Shown here: positions 26,259 through 35,323 of the stretch, one piece after another | How the letters are laid out: the number at the start of each line of letters is the position of its first letter | Position numbering within the stretch: position 1 is the first letter of the stretch | Assembly: GCA_004020875.1 (NCBI GenBank) | Contig: SAPZ01000010.1 | Span: 62,001-126,000, forward strand | Source of the DNA: Mesorhizobium sp. | GTDB lineage: Bacteria; Pseudomonadota; Alphaproteobacteria; Rhizobiales; Rhizobiaceae | DNA: 64,000 bases | Direction: 5' to 3' | Made by a program: the position numbers and the translations under genes | Notes under the pieces: model-generated | Seen by the model: the letters and a program-made list of their open reading frames with translations, nothing else | The model's database searches: none | What the model was told of the DNA's origin: nothing

Positions 26259-27407
26259 ATGCGTAGATGGAAAATCGCTCTAGGAGCCGCCGTCGCGATC
26301 GGCGCGGTTTCGGTGGCAAGTGTTCACCTGCTGAACCTCGGCTATCTCGGCGGCGGAACGGCAGGCGCAGCGCCCGCGCCGGCGGCCTTCGTCATGCCGG
26401 TGCCGGTAGTGAATGTCGTCAAGAAGACTCTGCCGATCTATCTCGGCTACGCCGCGAGGGTTGAGTCGATTCGCAGCATCACGCTGCAGGCGCGCGTGCC
26501 GGGTTATCTGCAGGAGCAGACTGCGGCCGACGGCAGCGACGTCAAGCAGGGCGACATGCTCTACCGTATCGCGCCGGACGACTATCAGGCCGCGCTCGAC
26601 CAAGCGAAGGCGCAGGTGCAGCGCGATACCGCAACACTTGAATATGCAAAGTCCAATCTCGGCCGCGGCACCGACCTCGCCAAGGCCGGCTATCTCGACA
26701 AGGACAGCTTCGACCAGCGCACCAGCAATCTCCGCACAGCCCAGGCCGCCCTTGCCGTCGACCAGGCGGCGGTGCGGACGGCCGAGCTCAACCTCGGCTA
26801 TGCCGAGATCAAGGCGCCGTTCTCAGGCCGCATCGGCCGCAACCAGGCTTCGGTCGGCACGCTGGTCAGTGTCGCCGGCACGGTGCTCAATACGCTGGTG
26901 CAGCTCGACCCGATCTATGTGACCTTCAATCCGAGCGAGACCGACCTGGTGCAGATCGAGCAGGCGAAGGCGGCCGGTCCGATCGCCGTCGACGTGCTCC
27001 TGCCCGGCGAGACGCAGCCGAGCCAGAAGGGCGAGCTGACCTTCATCGACAACACGATCGACCACTCGACCGGCACCATCACGGCGCGCGCCACGATCGG
27101 CAACGCCAAGTTCACGCTGCTGCCCGGACAGTATGTGCGGGTGCGCCTGCATGTGAAGGAGCAGCCCAACACGCTGATGGTGCCCCAGGTGGCGCTCGGT
27201 TCCAGCCAGCTTGGCAAGTACCTCTATGTCATCGGCAAGGGCAACACCGTCGACCAGAAGCTGGTGTCGCTTGGACCGACCGACGGCGACCTGATTTCCG
27301 TGACCTCGGGCATCTCCGAGACCGACCAGGTGATCACGGGCAATCTGCAGAAGATCGGACCCGGAATGCCGGTTTCTCCCTTGCCGCAACCGAAACCGGC
27401 CAGCTGA
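26259..27407 (+). CDS. RND efflux periplasmic adaptor (MFP, AcrA/MexA-like)
   Basis: A 382-residue membrane-fusion protein. A signal/anchor segment (about residues 6-28) is followed by lipoyl halves (ITLQARVPGYLQEQTAADGS and LGYAEIKAPFSGRIGRNQAS) around a coiled-coil hairpin, then beta-barrel and membrane-proximal domains. No lipobox Cys is seen, so the anchor is a membrane helix rather than lipid. GGAG precedes ATG 26259. The pump-then-adaptor order is the reverse of acrAB. A strong terminator follows. Confidence 0.93.
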   Translation: MRRWKIALGAAVAIGAVSVASVHLLNLGYLGGGTAGAAPAPAAFVMPVPVVNVVKKTLPIYLGYAARVESIRSITLQARVPGYLQEQTAADGSDVKQGDMLYRIAPDDYQAALDQAKAQVQRDTATLEYAKSNLGRGTDLAKAGYLDKDSFDQRTSNLRTAQAALAVDQAAVRTAELNLGYAEIKAPFSGRIGRNQASVGTLVSVAGTVLNTLVQLDPIYVTFNPSETDLVQIEQAKAAGPIAVDVLLPGETQPSQKGELTFIDNTIDHSTGTITARATIGNAKFTLLPGQYVRVRLHVKEQPNTLMVPQVALGSSQLGKYLYVIGKGNTVDQKLVSLGPTDGDLISVTSGISETDQVITGNLQKIGPGMPVSPLPQPKPAS

Positions 27408-27431
27408 TAACCCCCATCAGTTTCCGGTCCG

Positions 27432-27470
27432 ACGGCGCCCTCGACTCCCACGTCGAGGGCGCCGTTTTGT
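27432..27470 (+). terminator. Rho-independent terminator of the RND operon
   Basis: A 14-bp perfect stem (27432-27445 with 27452-27465) with a 6-nt loop, followed by TTTT. It also lies 10 bases beyond the end of the convergent LysR gene and may serve both. Confidence 0.85.
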
Positions 27471-27479
27471 TATGAAGTG

Positions 27480-28412
27480 TCAGACGGCTCCCGGCGACTC
27501 TATGCCTGGCTTCGCCGCATTGCCTGCAAGCAGCGCGACCAGGCCGGCGATGTCGGCGCGCTCGGCCTTGGCCGGCAGCATGAAGGCGCAATAGGGCTGA
27601 CCGAGGCGGACCGAGACGGAAGACAGCGCGATCAATCGGCCCGCTTCGAGATCGGCGTTCGCCATCACCTTTTGTCCCAAAGCTATCCCCAGCCCCAGCC
27701 GCGCGCCGGCGATCGCTAGGCTGGAGAGACCGACGCGGCGGCCATGGGAAGGATCGGTCGCGCGGTTGCCGCCGGCGGCGGCGAACCAGTCCGCCCAGCT
27801 GGGATGCGAGGCATAGTTAGGCCCCCAGTTGGTGTGGATGAAATGGCTCTCATGCACATCGGCGAGGCCGGACGACCCGTTCCCGTAGCGCTGCCAGAAA
27901 TCGGGCGATGCGACCGGCAGCACCTCGTCATGAACGAGCCTGACCATCTTCAGCGCGGGATAGTGATAATCGCCATAGGAGATGCGAAGGTCGATGTTCT
28001 GGCGCACGACATCGACAGGATCGTCCTCGACCCGGACATCGATCGACATTTGCGGAAAGCCGTCGAGCAGCACGGCCAATCGCGGCGCGAGCCAAAGCTC
28101 GGCCAGCGAGAACGGCACGCTCACCACGAGGCGCGTGCGCAGGCCGCCCTCCAGCATGCGCCGGCCGACCGCCGCGATCTCGCCCAGCGCATGTGCCGTC
28201 TGCGGATAGATGGCGTGGCCGGCATCGGTCAGCGCGATGCGGTTTCCGTTGCGCACGAAGAGCTGCTTGCCGAACCAGTCCTCCAGGTTGCGGATCTGCT
28301 GGCTGACCGCAGCCGAGGAGACGCCGAGCTCGCTCGCGGCAAGTGTGAAGGAACCGGCGCGCGCCGCCACCTCGAAGGCCCGCATCGCATTCAATGGCGG
28401 AAGCTTTTCCAC
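27480..28412 (-). CDS. LysR-family regulator, GcvA-like
   Basis: A 310-residue LTTR: N-terminal winged HTH (SFTLAASELGVSSAAVSQQI, about residues 20-40) and a substrate-binding domain similar to GcvA/AmpR types. Start taken as GTG 28412 (EKLPPLNAMRAFEVAARAGS follows), with GAGGA upstream; the frame is open much further, but no family similarity precedes this point. It is divergent from the Fe(II)/2-oxoglutarate enzyme gene and is its likely activator. Confidence 0.85.
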   Translation of the reverse strand: MEKLPPLNAMRAFEVAARAGSFTLAASELGVSSAAVSQQIRNLEDWFGKQLFVRNGNRIALTDAGHAIYPQTAHALGEIAAVGRRMLEGGLRTRLVVSVPFSLAELWLAPRLAVLLDGFPQMSIDVRVEDDPVDVVRQNIDLRISYGDYHYPALKMVRLVHDEVLPVASPDFWQRYGNGSSGLADVHESHFIHTNWGPNYASHPSWADWFAAAGGNRATDPSHGRRVGLSSLAIAGARLGLGIALGQKVMANADLEAGRLIALSSVSVRLGQPYCAFMLPAKAERADIAGLVALLAGNAAKPGIESPGAV

Positions 28413-28515
28413 GCGCTGTTGTCCTCGAAAGATTTTCTTGAGAGAGCCTAACAATTTTCCAGGTTGCCGCAAAGATTTCCTTGCGGTGTAGTGACCTCGG
28501 ATTTTGGAGGACGCT

Positions 28516-29307
28516 ATGATCGAAACCATTCTCGACCTGGACCGCTACCCGCTGAACCGCGAAGGCAGTGCCGAATGGCAGCGGCTGGTTGACGATTCGA
28601 AGGCCGCGCTAGCGGCAAACGGCATGTTCAATCTCGAAGGGTTCCTGCGCCCCGGCATCGCCGAGAAGGCCGTCGCGGAAATCCGCCCGGTGATGGACAC
28701 GCGCTCGCATGTGCACAAGCGCATGCATAATATCTACTTCAAGCTGTCGATCCCGGAACTCGCCCCCGACCATCCGGCGCTGCGCAAGGTCGAGACGATC
28801 AGCCATACGGTCTGCGCCGATCAGATGCCCGGCAGCACGATTTTGTCGATCTACGAATACGAGCCGCTGGTGCGGTTCCTGGCGGCGGCGATGGACAAGC
28901 CGCAGTTGCATGTCATGCAGGATCCGCTCGCCCGCGCCAATGTCATGGGCTACCGCGCCGGCGAAGCGCTCAACTGGCATTTCGACCGCTCCGAATTCAC
29001 CACGACGCTTTTGCTGCAGGCGCCCGAGCACGGCGGCGACTTCGAATACCGCACCGACCTTCGCTCGGACGACGATCCGAATTATGATGGCGTCGCCAAG
29101 CTGCTCGAAGGGCGCGATCCCGAGGCAAAAATTCTACGCATCAAGGCCGGCACGTTGAACGTCTTCCGCGGCAAGAACACCGCGCATCGCGTTACCACGG
29201 TCGAGGGCAATCGCGAGCGCATGATCGCGGTGTTCTCCTACTACGAACGTCCCGGCGTGATGTTCACCGACGAAGAGAGGATCGGCTTCTACGGCCGCGC
29301 CGCCTGA
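28516..29307 (+). CDS. Fe(II)/2-oxoglutarate-dependent oxygenase, BesD/HalD-like family
   Basis: A 263-residue cupin-fold enzyme similar in layout to BesD/HalD amino-acid halogenases. The metal motif reads His155-Phe-Asp157 (NWHFDRSEFTTTLLLQ) with distal His224 and the 2-oxoglutarate Arg near 234 (NTAHRVTTVEGNRERM). Halogenases of this family have Gly in place of the Asp, so this protein should be a hydroxylase or other oxygenase, probably on a free amino acid. GGAGG lies before ATG 28516. Divergent from the LysR gene. Confidence 0.8.
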   Translation: MIETILDLDRYPLNREGSAEWQRLVDDSKAALAANGMFNLEGFLRPGIAEKAVAEIRPVMDTRSHVHKRMHNIYFKLSIPELAPDHPALRKVETISHTVCADQMPGSTILSIYEYEPLVRFLAAAMDKPQLHVMQDPLARANVMGYRAGEALNWHFDRSEFTTTLLLQAPEHGGDFEYRTDLRSDDDPNYDGVAKLLEGRDPEAKILRIKAGTLNVFRGKNTAHRVTTVEGNRERMIAVFSYYERPGVMFTDEERIGFYGRAA

Positions 29308-29347
29308 GGACGACCTATCCAAATGTTCGTGGGATTCGGCTATTGCT

Positions 29348-29363
29348 AGATTGTCGACAATCT
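29348..29363. promoter_or_regulatory. GntR operator AGATTGTCGACAATCT
   Basis: A perfect 16-bp palindrome 37 bases upstream of the gntR-type start at 29400. The ATTGTnnACAAT core is typical of FadR-subfamily GntR proteins, so autoregulation and control of the downstream operon are likely. Confidence 0.7.
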
Positions 29364-29399
29364 GCTTGTCTTGCAGGGTTTTCTGCAGGGAGTCGACCT

Positions 29400-30089
29400 A
29401 TGGCAAAGCTGGATTTCCGTCCGATTGCGGATACGACGCGCAGGGCGGAGATCGTCGCCCTGCTCAGGCGCGCCATCCTGACGGGACAGTTGGAACCGGG
29501 GCAGAAGCTTAACGAGCTCAGGATTTCCGAGCAGATGCGGGTAAGCCGCGCGCCGTTGCGGGAGGCTATGCGCGAGCTGGTGCAGGAAGGCATCCTGACC
29601 AGCATTCCCTATGCCGGAACCTTCGTCATCGACGTCACCGCCAAGGACATCATCGACGCCTATTCGTTCAACAAAGTCCTCGATGAATTTGCCATCGAGC
29701 TTGCCTGGCCGCAGCGCGACCCACGCTTCTTCGACGAGTTGGACCGCCGCCACGGGGCGGTGAAGCAGGCAACGCGCGCGGTGGACACCACGCGCCAGAT
29801 CGAGACGGCGCTGCAGCTGCATGGGCTGATCTACGAGTGGGCCGACAATTCGGTGCTGCTCGAGACCTGGCAGCGGCTGACGAACCGGCTGCAGATGTAC
29901 TTCGCTCTGCATCAGCGGGCGCGCAACGAACCGGTGCCGGCCGAGGACGTGCACGAAACCTATGTGGCGCTGCTTAAAGGCGCCGACATGCGAGCCGCCC
30001 AGCGCCATGCGCGCGAGCATATCGACCTCGATTTCGAGGAGCTGCTTTCCTACGCGCGCGGCCTCGAAAAGCGCGCATCGAAGAACTGA
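29400..30089 (+). CDS. GntR-family regulator (FadR/FCD subfamily)
   Basis: A 229-residue regulator with a winged helix (KLNELRISEQMRVSRAPLRE; about residues 35-75) and an FCD-type helical ligand domain. ATG 29400 (MAKLDFRPI) has AGGGAG about eight bases upstream; a TTG-type upstream frame reads poorly. It is the first gene of a catabolic run with two enolase-superfamily genes 15 bases downstream, and probably represses them. Confidence 0.87.
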   Translation: MAKLDFRPIADTTRRAEIVALLRRAILTGQLEPGQKLNELRISEQMRVSRAPLREAMRELVQEGILTSIPYAGTFVIDVTAKDIIDAYSFNKVLDEFAIELAWPQRDPRFFDELDRRHGAVKQATRAVDTTRQIETALQLHGLIYEWADNSVLLETWQRLTNRLQMYFALHQRARNEPVPAEDVHETYVALLKGADMRAAQRHAREHIDLDFEELLSYARGLEKRASKN

Positions 30090-30104
30090 CAGACGGACAG
30101 CGAA

Positions 30105-31208
30105 GTGAAGATCGAGAGCATCAAGGCCTATAACGTCGTCCAGCCCTTTGTGGATGGGCCTTACCGCATGTCCAAGGGACGCGTCGCGGACTGCTTCGAA
30201 GCGGTGATCGTCGCCATCACCTCCGACAGCGGCGTGACCGGCTGGGGCGAGATGGCACCGCTCGGCAATTTCTATTCGGCCGCGTTCCCGGCGGGAGCGC
30301 TTGCGGGCGTGCCGGAGATCGCGCCGCATCTCATCGGCCAGGATCCGCGCGGGCTGGCCAGCATCGGCCGGCTGATGGACACGGTGTTCAAAGGCCACCC
30401 CTACATCAAATCCGCGCTCGACATGGCGTGCTGGGATCTCGCCGCACGCGCAGCCGACCTGCCGCTGGTGACCATGCTCGGCGGCCGCGAGAGCGATATG
30501 GCGGAGACCTACCGGGTCGTCACTCACGGCACGCTCGACCAGATGGCGGCATTGGCCAAGCGGATCATCGCTGAAGGCTGCCGGCGCCTGCAGGTCAAGG
30601 TCGGCGGCAATGTGCATGACGACATCGAGCGGGTAACGGCCGTGGCCTCGGCGGTGCCTAAAGGCACGGTGATCTTCTGCGACGCCAATGCCGGCTGGAC
30701 GCCGTACCAGGCGCGTCAGTTCGCCGACGCCACGCGGTCCATCGACTACACGTTCGAGCAGCCCTGCACGACACTGGATGAGAACATGTCGGTGCGCCGC
30801 ATGCTCGACAAGCCGATGGTACTCGACGAATCCGTCACGTCGCTGAGCGAAACGCTGGAAATCCACCGTCGCGGGGCCGCCGACGGGCTGACGCTGAAGA
30901 TCTCGCGGCTGGGCGGCGTGACGCAGACACGGCTGATCCGCGACGTCGCCATTGATCTCGGCTTCGTGATTACGGTGGAAGACACCGGAGGCGCCGAGAT
31001 CGACACCGCCGCAATGGCGCATCTGTCGCTGTCGACGCCGGCGGAGCGACGGCTGCACGCCATCGCCTTCCACGAATGGGTCACTGTGCGGACCGCAAAG
31101 AACGCGCCACCGGTGACCGGCAGCCATATGGGCGTTCCCGACGGCCCCGGCCTCGGCATCGACGTGGACCCCGGCCTGCTCGGCGAACCCTTCTTCGAGA
31201 TCGGTTGA
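30105..31208 (+). CDS. Enolase-superfamily dehydratase/racemase (MR/MLE type) 1
   Basis: A 367-residue protein with the capping domain at the N-terminus and a (beta/alpha)8 barrel. Metal ligands can be placed in FCDANAGW (Asp), YTFEQPC (Glu) and MVLDESV (Asp), with general bases Lys in RLQVKVGG and Lys in LTLKISRLGG. This two-Lys pattern is seen in hydroxyproline dehydratases/epimerases and other 1,1-proton-transfer members; the N-terminus QPFVDGPYRMSKGR resembles the former, but the substrate is not assigned. The start is GTG 30105 with a weak ribosome site. Confidence 0.85.
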   Translation: MKIESIKAYNVVQPFVDGPYRMSKGRVADCFEAVIVAITSDSGVTGWGEMAPLGNFYSAAFPAGALAGVPEIAPHLIGQDPRGLASIGRLMDTVFKGHPYIKSALDMACWDLAARAADLPLVTMLGGRESDMAETYRVVTHGTLDQMAALAKRIIAEGCRRLQVKVGGNVHDDIERVTAVASAVPKGTVIFCDANAGWTPYQARQFADATRSIDYTFEQPCTTLDENMSVRRMLDKPMVLDESVTSLSETLEIHRRGAADGLTLKISRLGGVTQTRLIRDVAIDLGFVITVEDTGGAEIDTAAMAHLSLSTPAERRLHAIAFHEWVTVRTAKNAPPVTGSHMGVPDGPGLGIDVDPGLLGEPFFEIG

Positions 31209-31209
31209 C

Positions 31210-32394
31210 ATGAAGATCAGGCGCGTCAAGGCAACTCCGATCAACTACAGGCTTGAGGCCCCTTATGTCTGGGTCTTCGGCGAGCTCGACGGCTTCTCGC
31301 CGACCATCGTCGAGGTGGAGACCGAGGACGGGCTTGTCGGCATCGGCGAGGCGCCGACGCCGGGCGCGGCGGCCGTCATCAACGACGTGCTGGCTCCGAG
31401 ACTCATTGGGCGTGATGCCTTCGACATCGCCGGCGCGGAGGAAGTCTGCCTGCCGTTCTGGAGCGGCGTGCAGTCGATCAACGACCGCACCCGCATCATG
31501 GCTTTCGGCGCCATCGAGATGGCGTTGTGGGACCTTCGTGGGAAGGCCTGGAAGCAGCCGCTCTATCAGTTGCTTGGCGGCGCGGTGCGCAAGGACATCC
31601 CCTTCACCGATTATTTCTCGCTGCGGGGCGATGGAGCCAAGGTGAAAGGCGAGAAGACGCCGGAAGAAGTCGCCGACTACTGCGTCGAGCTCAGCGAGCG
31701 GCACGGCACGAGCTTCTTCGAAGGCAAGTTCTCGACGCAGGACCCGAAGGTCTCGATGAAGATAGTCGAGCTGATCCGCAGGAAGCTCGGCGAGGACGTG
31801 ATGATCCGCGTCGATTCCAACCAGGCCTACTCGCTGGCCACCGCCCGCCAATTGGCACGGCCGCTGGAAGAACTCGGCGTCCGCAACTGGGAGGATCCGG
31901 TAGTGACCATCGAGGAAATGCGCGAATTGCGCCGGCATAGCTCGATCCCATTCTCGACCCACAACATCGACATTGGGCGGGCCATGGAGCTGAAGGTGCC
32001 GGATGCCTTCGTCGGCAACCCGACGGCGCATGGCGGCATCAACCGCATGCTGCGCTTCGTCGGCGCCTGCGAGCATGCCGGCATCGACTACTGGTGCTAC
32101 AGCGGCGACACCGGCATCGGCAGCGCCTGCTACCTGCATCTTTGCGCCGCGCTCGGCTGGATCAGGGAGCCCAACCAGTCGCTGTTTCGCATGCAGCCGA
32201 TGGACATCATCGAGGAAGGCCCGTTTTCGCCGAGGAACAATGTTGTGCCGGTGCCGGAAGGCCACGGCCTCGGGGTCACGCTTTCTCAGCAACGGCTTGC
32301 CGCCTGCCATCGCGATTTCGTCGAAAACGGCCCCTGCAACAAATATCACGACCCGGAAAAGCCCGGGACCTACCGCAGACTGCCGCTGAATTAG
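31210..32394 (+). CDS. Enolase-superfamily dehydratase (glucarate dehydratase-like) 2
   Basis: A 394-residue MR/MLE-superfamily enzyme, one base after the previous gene. Barrel motifs: Lys in FFEGKFSTQD, Asp in VMIRVDSNQAYS, Glu in VRNWEDPV and a His in IPFSTHNIDIGRA. NPTAHGGINRMLRF resembles sugar-acid dehydratases of the glucarate/galactarate type. It probably dehydrates an acid sugar imported by the ABC transporter that follows. Substrate not assigned; it is clearly not a duplicate of gene 1. Confidence 0.85.
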   Translation: MKIRRVKATPINYRLEAPYVWVFGELDGFSPTIVEVETEDGLVGIGEAPTPGAAAVINDVLAPRLIGRDAFDIAGAEEVCLPFWSGVQSINDRTRIMAFGAIEMALWDLRGKAWKQPLYQLLGGAVRKDIPFTDYFSLRGDGAKVKGEKTPEEVADYCVELSERHGTSFFEGKFSTQDPKVSMKIVELIRRKLGEDVMIRVDSNQAYSLATARQLARPLEELGVRNWEDPVVTIEEMRELRRHSSIPFSTHNIDIGRAMELKVPDAFVGNPTAHGGINRMLRFVGACEHAGIDYWCYSGDTGIGSACYLHLCAALGWIREPNQSLFRMQPMDIIEEGPFSPRNNVVPVPEGHGLGVTLSQQRLAACHRDFVENGPCNKYHDPEKPGTYRRLPLN

Positions 32395-32634
32395 GAGGAT
32401 GTCGAAAAGCTAGCAGGACTTATCCGGAAAAAGGCGGCCACAAGTCGCCTGACCGACAGACAATTCATCAAGAAAATCTGACTTTTCCGTCCCAACCAGC
32501 GGATGGATCGGTCGGAGCCGCATGCTACTGTATATCGACCGATACTGATGTGTGCCGGGACAGGAGAACTCCACGGAACTCATCATTTGGAATGCACTCG
32601 CCAACCACAACAACTGGGGAAAGGGCATAGACCC
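32395..32634. other. Promoter/leader region of the dipeptide-type transporter
   Basis: 240 bases between the enolase-type gene and the binding-protein gene. It likely holds a second promoter, but I see no clear operator or terminator. GGGGAAAGG precedes the start at 32635. Confidence 0.35.
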
Positions 32635-34299
32635 ATGAGCAAGAACTATCGCATTCTCGATCTGCTGCGGCGTGGCCGCACGCCCCTCGAAAACCATCTG
32701 ATCGACGGCCTTGTCGACGGCCGCATCAGTCGCCGCGAATTCGTGCGCCACGGCAGCCTGCTCGGCCTGTCGCTGCCGCTGCTCGGCCGCATCGGCATGG
32801 CGGCCGGCTTCGGCGCCGCGCCCTCGCTCGCGCGCGCCGCAGGTGCTGCCGGCGGCACCATCCGCGTCGGCAGCAGCGTGCCGGCCGCGGCGATCGACCC
32901 TGTCACCATCGCCGATGCCGGTGGCCTTGTCGTGATGCAGCAGGTGGCCGAATTTCTGTGCGTCGACGGCCCGGACCTCGTGCTGAAGCCGGCGCTGGCG
33001 GAAAGCTGGGCGCCGAACAAGGACGGCACGGTGTGGACCTTCAAGCTGCGCAAGGGCGTGAAATTCCATTCCGGCGGCGAGATGAAGGCCGAGGACGTGG
33101 TGGCCAGCATCGACAGGCTCGCCGACCCGGCGAACTCTTCCAACGCGCTGTCGGTGTTCACCGGCATTCTTCAGAAGGGAAACACCAGGAAGGTCGACGA
33201 CTACACGGTCGAATTCCATCTCGACGCGCCGAACGGCAATTTCCCCTACATGGTGTCTTCGGACAACTACAACGCAGTCATCATCCCGGCGAGCTACAAG
33301 GGCGGTTACGAACAGAGCTTCGACGGCACCGGACCGTTCAAGCTGGAGAAGTACACACCCAAGGTCGGCGCCTCTTTCGTTCGCAATGACGACTATTGGG
33401 GCGACAAGGCCCTGCCGGACCGCACCGAGTTCACCTTCTTCACCGACATCCAGCCGCAGATCCTGGCGCTGCAGGGCGGCCAGATCGACATCATCAACCA
33501 GATGCCCGTGCTGGCGGGCGTTGCCCTCCTCAACGATCCGAATTTCGCGATCATCAGCCTGAAATCGTCCGCGCATCAGCAGCTGCATATGCACTGCGAT
33601 GAGGGCCCGACGAAGGACGCGCGTGTGCGCCGCGCCATCGCGCTCTGCCTCGACCGCGAGAAACTCGCCGCCGGCCTGATGAAGGGACGCTCGGCGCTCG
33701 GCAACGACAGCCCGTTCGCCCCCGTCTACCCGTCGACCGACACCAGCGTGCCGCAGCGCAAGCAGGACATCGCCCAGGCCAAGCAGCTGATGGAAGCGGC
33801 CGGGCTCGCCCAGGGCTTCAAGATGACGCTCACCACCGAGCGCTATCTCGAAATCCCGGAATACGCCCAGCTTATCCAGAACTGGGTCAAGGAAATCGGC
33901 ATCGAGCTCGAGCTCAACATCCTCGACCAGGGCGCATATTACGGCGATGCCGTGTTCGGCAAGTCGAACTGGCTGGATTCGGCGATGGGCATCACCGACT
34001 ACGGCCACCGCGGCGTTCCCAATGTCTATCTGGCGGCACCCTTGAAGAGCGACGGCACCTGGAATGCCGCCCACTTCAAAAACAAGGACTACGATCAGAT
34101 GGCGGCGAGCTATATCGCGGCCCTCGACCTCGAGGCGCAAAAGGCCACCGCCGGTAAGATCCAGAAGCTGCTGCTCGAGGAAACGCCGGTGGTCTTCGGC
34201 TATTTCTACGATTACCTGACGGCGACGGCGAAAGGCGTTACGGGCGTGCAGCCCACCGCCATGTCGCAGCTTTTCCTCGACAAGGCGTCGAAGGCCTGA
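32635..34299 (+). CDS. Dipeptide/oligopeptide-type ABC substrate-binding protein (SBP_bac_5), Tat-exported
   Basis: A 554-residue SBP_bac_5 protein. The leader holds a twin-arginine motif (Arg33-Arg34 in SRREFVRHGSLLGLSLPLLG) after an extended charged N-region, so export through Tat is predicted, in contrast to the Sec signals of the other binding proteins here. Family blocks: ALAESWAPNKDGTVWTFKLR and GTGPFKLEKYTPKVGASFVR. Such proteins bind peptides but also opines, sugars and sugar acids; the flanking dehydratase genes point to a non-peptide ligand. Confidence 0.9.
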   Translation: MSKNYRILDLLRRGRTPLENHLIDGLVDGRISRREFVRHGSLLGLSLPLLGRIGMAAGFGAAPSLARAAGAAGGTIRVGSSVPAAAIDPVTIADAGGLVVMQQVAEFLCVDGPDLVLKPALAESWAPNKDGTVWTFKLRKGVKFHSGGEMKAEDVVASIDRLADPANSSNALSVFTGILQKGNTRKVDDYTVEFHLDAPNGNFPYMVSSDNYNAVIIPASYKGGYEQSFDGTGPFKLEKYTPKVGASFVRNDDYWGDKALPDRTEFTFFTDIQPQILALQGGQIDIINQMPVLAGVALLNDPNFAIISLKSSAHQQLHMHCDEGPTKDARVRRAIALCLDREKLAAGLMKGRSALGNDSPFAPVYPSTDTSVPQRKQDIAQAKQLMEAAGLAQGFKMTLTTERYLEIPEYAQLIQNWVKEIGIELELNILDQGAYYGDAVFGKSNWLDSAMGITDYGHRGVPNVYLAAPLKSDGTWNAAHFKNKDYDQMAASYIAALDLEAQKATAGKIQKLLLEETPVVFGYFYDYLTATAKGVTGVQPTAMSQLFLDKASKA

Positions 34300-34326
34300 C
34301 GAGAGCGAACAAGCATATCCGCGACA

Positions 34327-34350
34327 GCCGGCTCTCCACGGGGAGCCGGC
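34327..34350 (+). other. Intercistronic hairpin after the binding-protein gene
   Basis: GCCGGCTC (34327-34334) pairs with GAGCCGGC (34343-34350). There is no T-run, so transcript protection or processing is more likely than full termination. Confidence 0.5.
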
Positions 34351-34369
34351 TCCAATAGGAGTATTCGCC

Positions 34370-35323
34370 ATCCTCGTCTTCCTCGTCCGGCGCCTGGCCC
34401 TGTCGCTCGTCACGCTGTTCCTGCTCAGCGTCATGGTGTTCCTCGGCGGCCAGGTGCTGCCCGGCAATGTCGGGCGGGCCATATTGGGGCCGTTCGCCGA
34501 CCAGCGCGCGGTAGATGCGCTCAACCATTCGCTCGGTGTCGACCGCCCGCTGCTCGTCCAGTACGGCACCTGGATCTGGAATTTCCTGCATGGCGACATG
34601 GGCACGTCCTACATTTTCCGCGCGCCGGTCGCCCCCTTCGTCATCGATGCGTTGGGCAATTCGCTGAAGCTGGCATTGATCGCCTTTGTGCTGGTGGTGC
34701 CGATCGGCATCCTGGGCGGCGTCATCGCCGCGCTCAACCTCAACCGGCCGCTCGACCGCATCATCAGCCTTGGCGGCCTGTCGGTCACGGTGCTGCCCGA
34801 ATTCGTCACCGGCATCATCCTGATCCTGATCTTCGGGGTGTGGCTGCGCTGGCTGCCGATCGCCGCTGCATGGCCGAAAGGCGCCGGCTTCTTCACTCAG
34901 ATCTATTACCTTATCCTGCCTTCACTGCCGCTGTTCCTGGTGCTGTTCGGCTACATTGCCCGCATGGCGCGGTCCGGCATGATCGAGGCGCTCGATTCCG
35001 ACTATACGCGCACCGCCGTGCTCAAGGGCCTGCCATGGCGCACGGTGATCTGGCGGCACGTGCTGCGCAACGCGCTGTTGCCAACCATCACTGTGATCGC
35101 CACCCAGACGGGCTATCTCATCGGCGGACTGGTCGTGATCGAGACGCTGTTCCGCTACCAGGGCATCGGCTCGCTGATCTTCACCGCCGCGCGCGGCAAG
35201 GATTTCCCGATGCTGGAGGCCGGAATCCTCACCATCGGCATCGTCTATGCGGTGGCGACCCTGGTCGCCGACTTCCTTTATTCCGTGCTCAATCCGCGCA
35301 TCCGCCTGGGGGCAGAACAATGA
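34370..35323 (+). CDS. Dipeptide-type ABC permease, DppB-like
   Basis: A permease of about 317 residues with six predicted membrane segments and the EAA-type block YTRTAVLKGLPWRTVIWRHV. The family-typical first helix begins LVFLVRRLALSLVTLFLLSV, in frame from 34370, where the codon is ATC, nine bases after an AGGAG. The first ATG (34433) would delete most of that helix. I therefore place the start at the rare ATC (or a nearby non-ATG codon) and mark it uncertain; a sequencing error in an ATG is possible. Its stop overlaps the next start as ATGA. Confidence 0.8.
   Translation: MLVFLVRRLALSLVTLFLLSVMVFLGGQVLPGNVGRAILGPFADQRAVDALNHSLGVDRPLLVQYGTWIWNFLHGDMGTSYIFRAPVAPFVIDALGNSLKLALIAFVLVVPIGILGGVIAALNLNRPLDRIISLGGLSVTVLPEFVTGIILILIFGVWLRWLPIAAAWPKGAGFFTQIYYLILPSLPLFLVLFGYIARMARSGMIEALDSDYTRTAVLKGLPWRTVIWRHVLRNALLPTITVIATQTGYLIGGLVVIETLFRYQGIGSLIFTAARGKDFPMLEAGILTIGIVYAVATLVADFLYSVLNPRIRLGAEQ

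Noticed and set aside
28516..29307. Halogenase function
   Set aside because: The Asp157 metal ligand is present, whereas halogenases of the family need Gly or Ala there.
32536..32551. GTAT...ATAC pair as a GntR operator before the dipeptide-type binding protein
   Set aside because: Only four bases per arm match; too weak.
32410..34605. 731-codon minus-strand frame across the binding-protein gene
   Set aside because: Antisense shadow of the SBP_bac_5 gene and its flanks; no domain.
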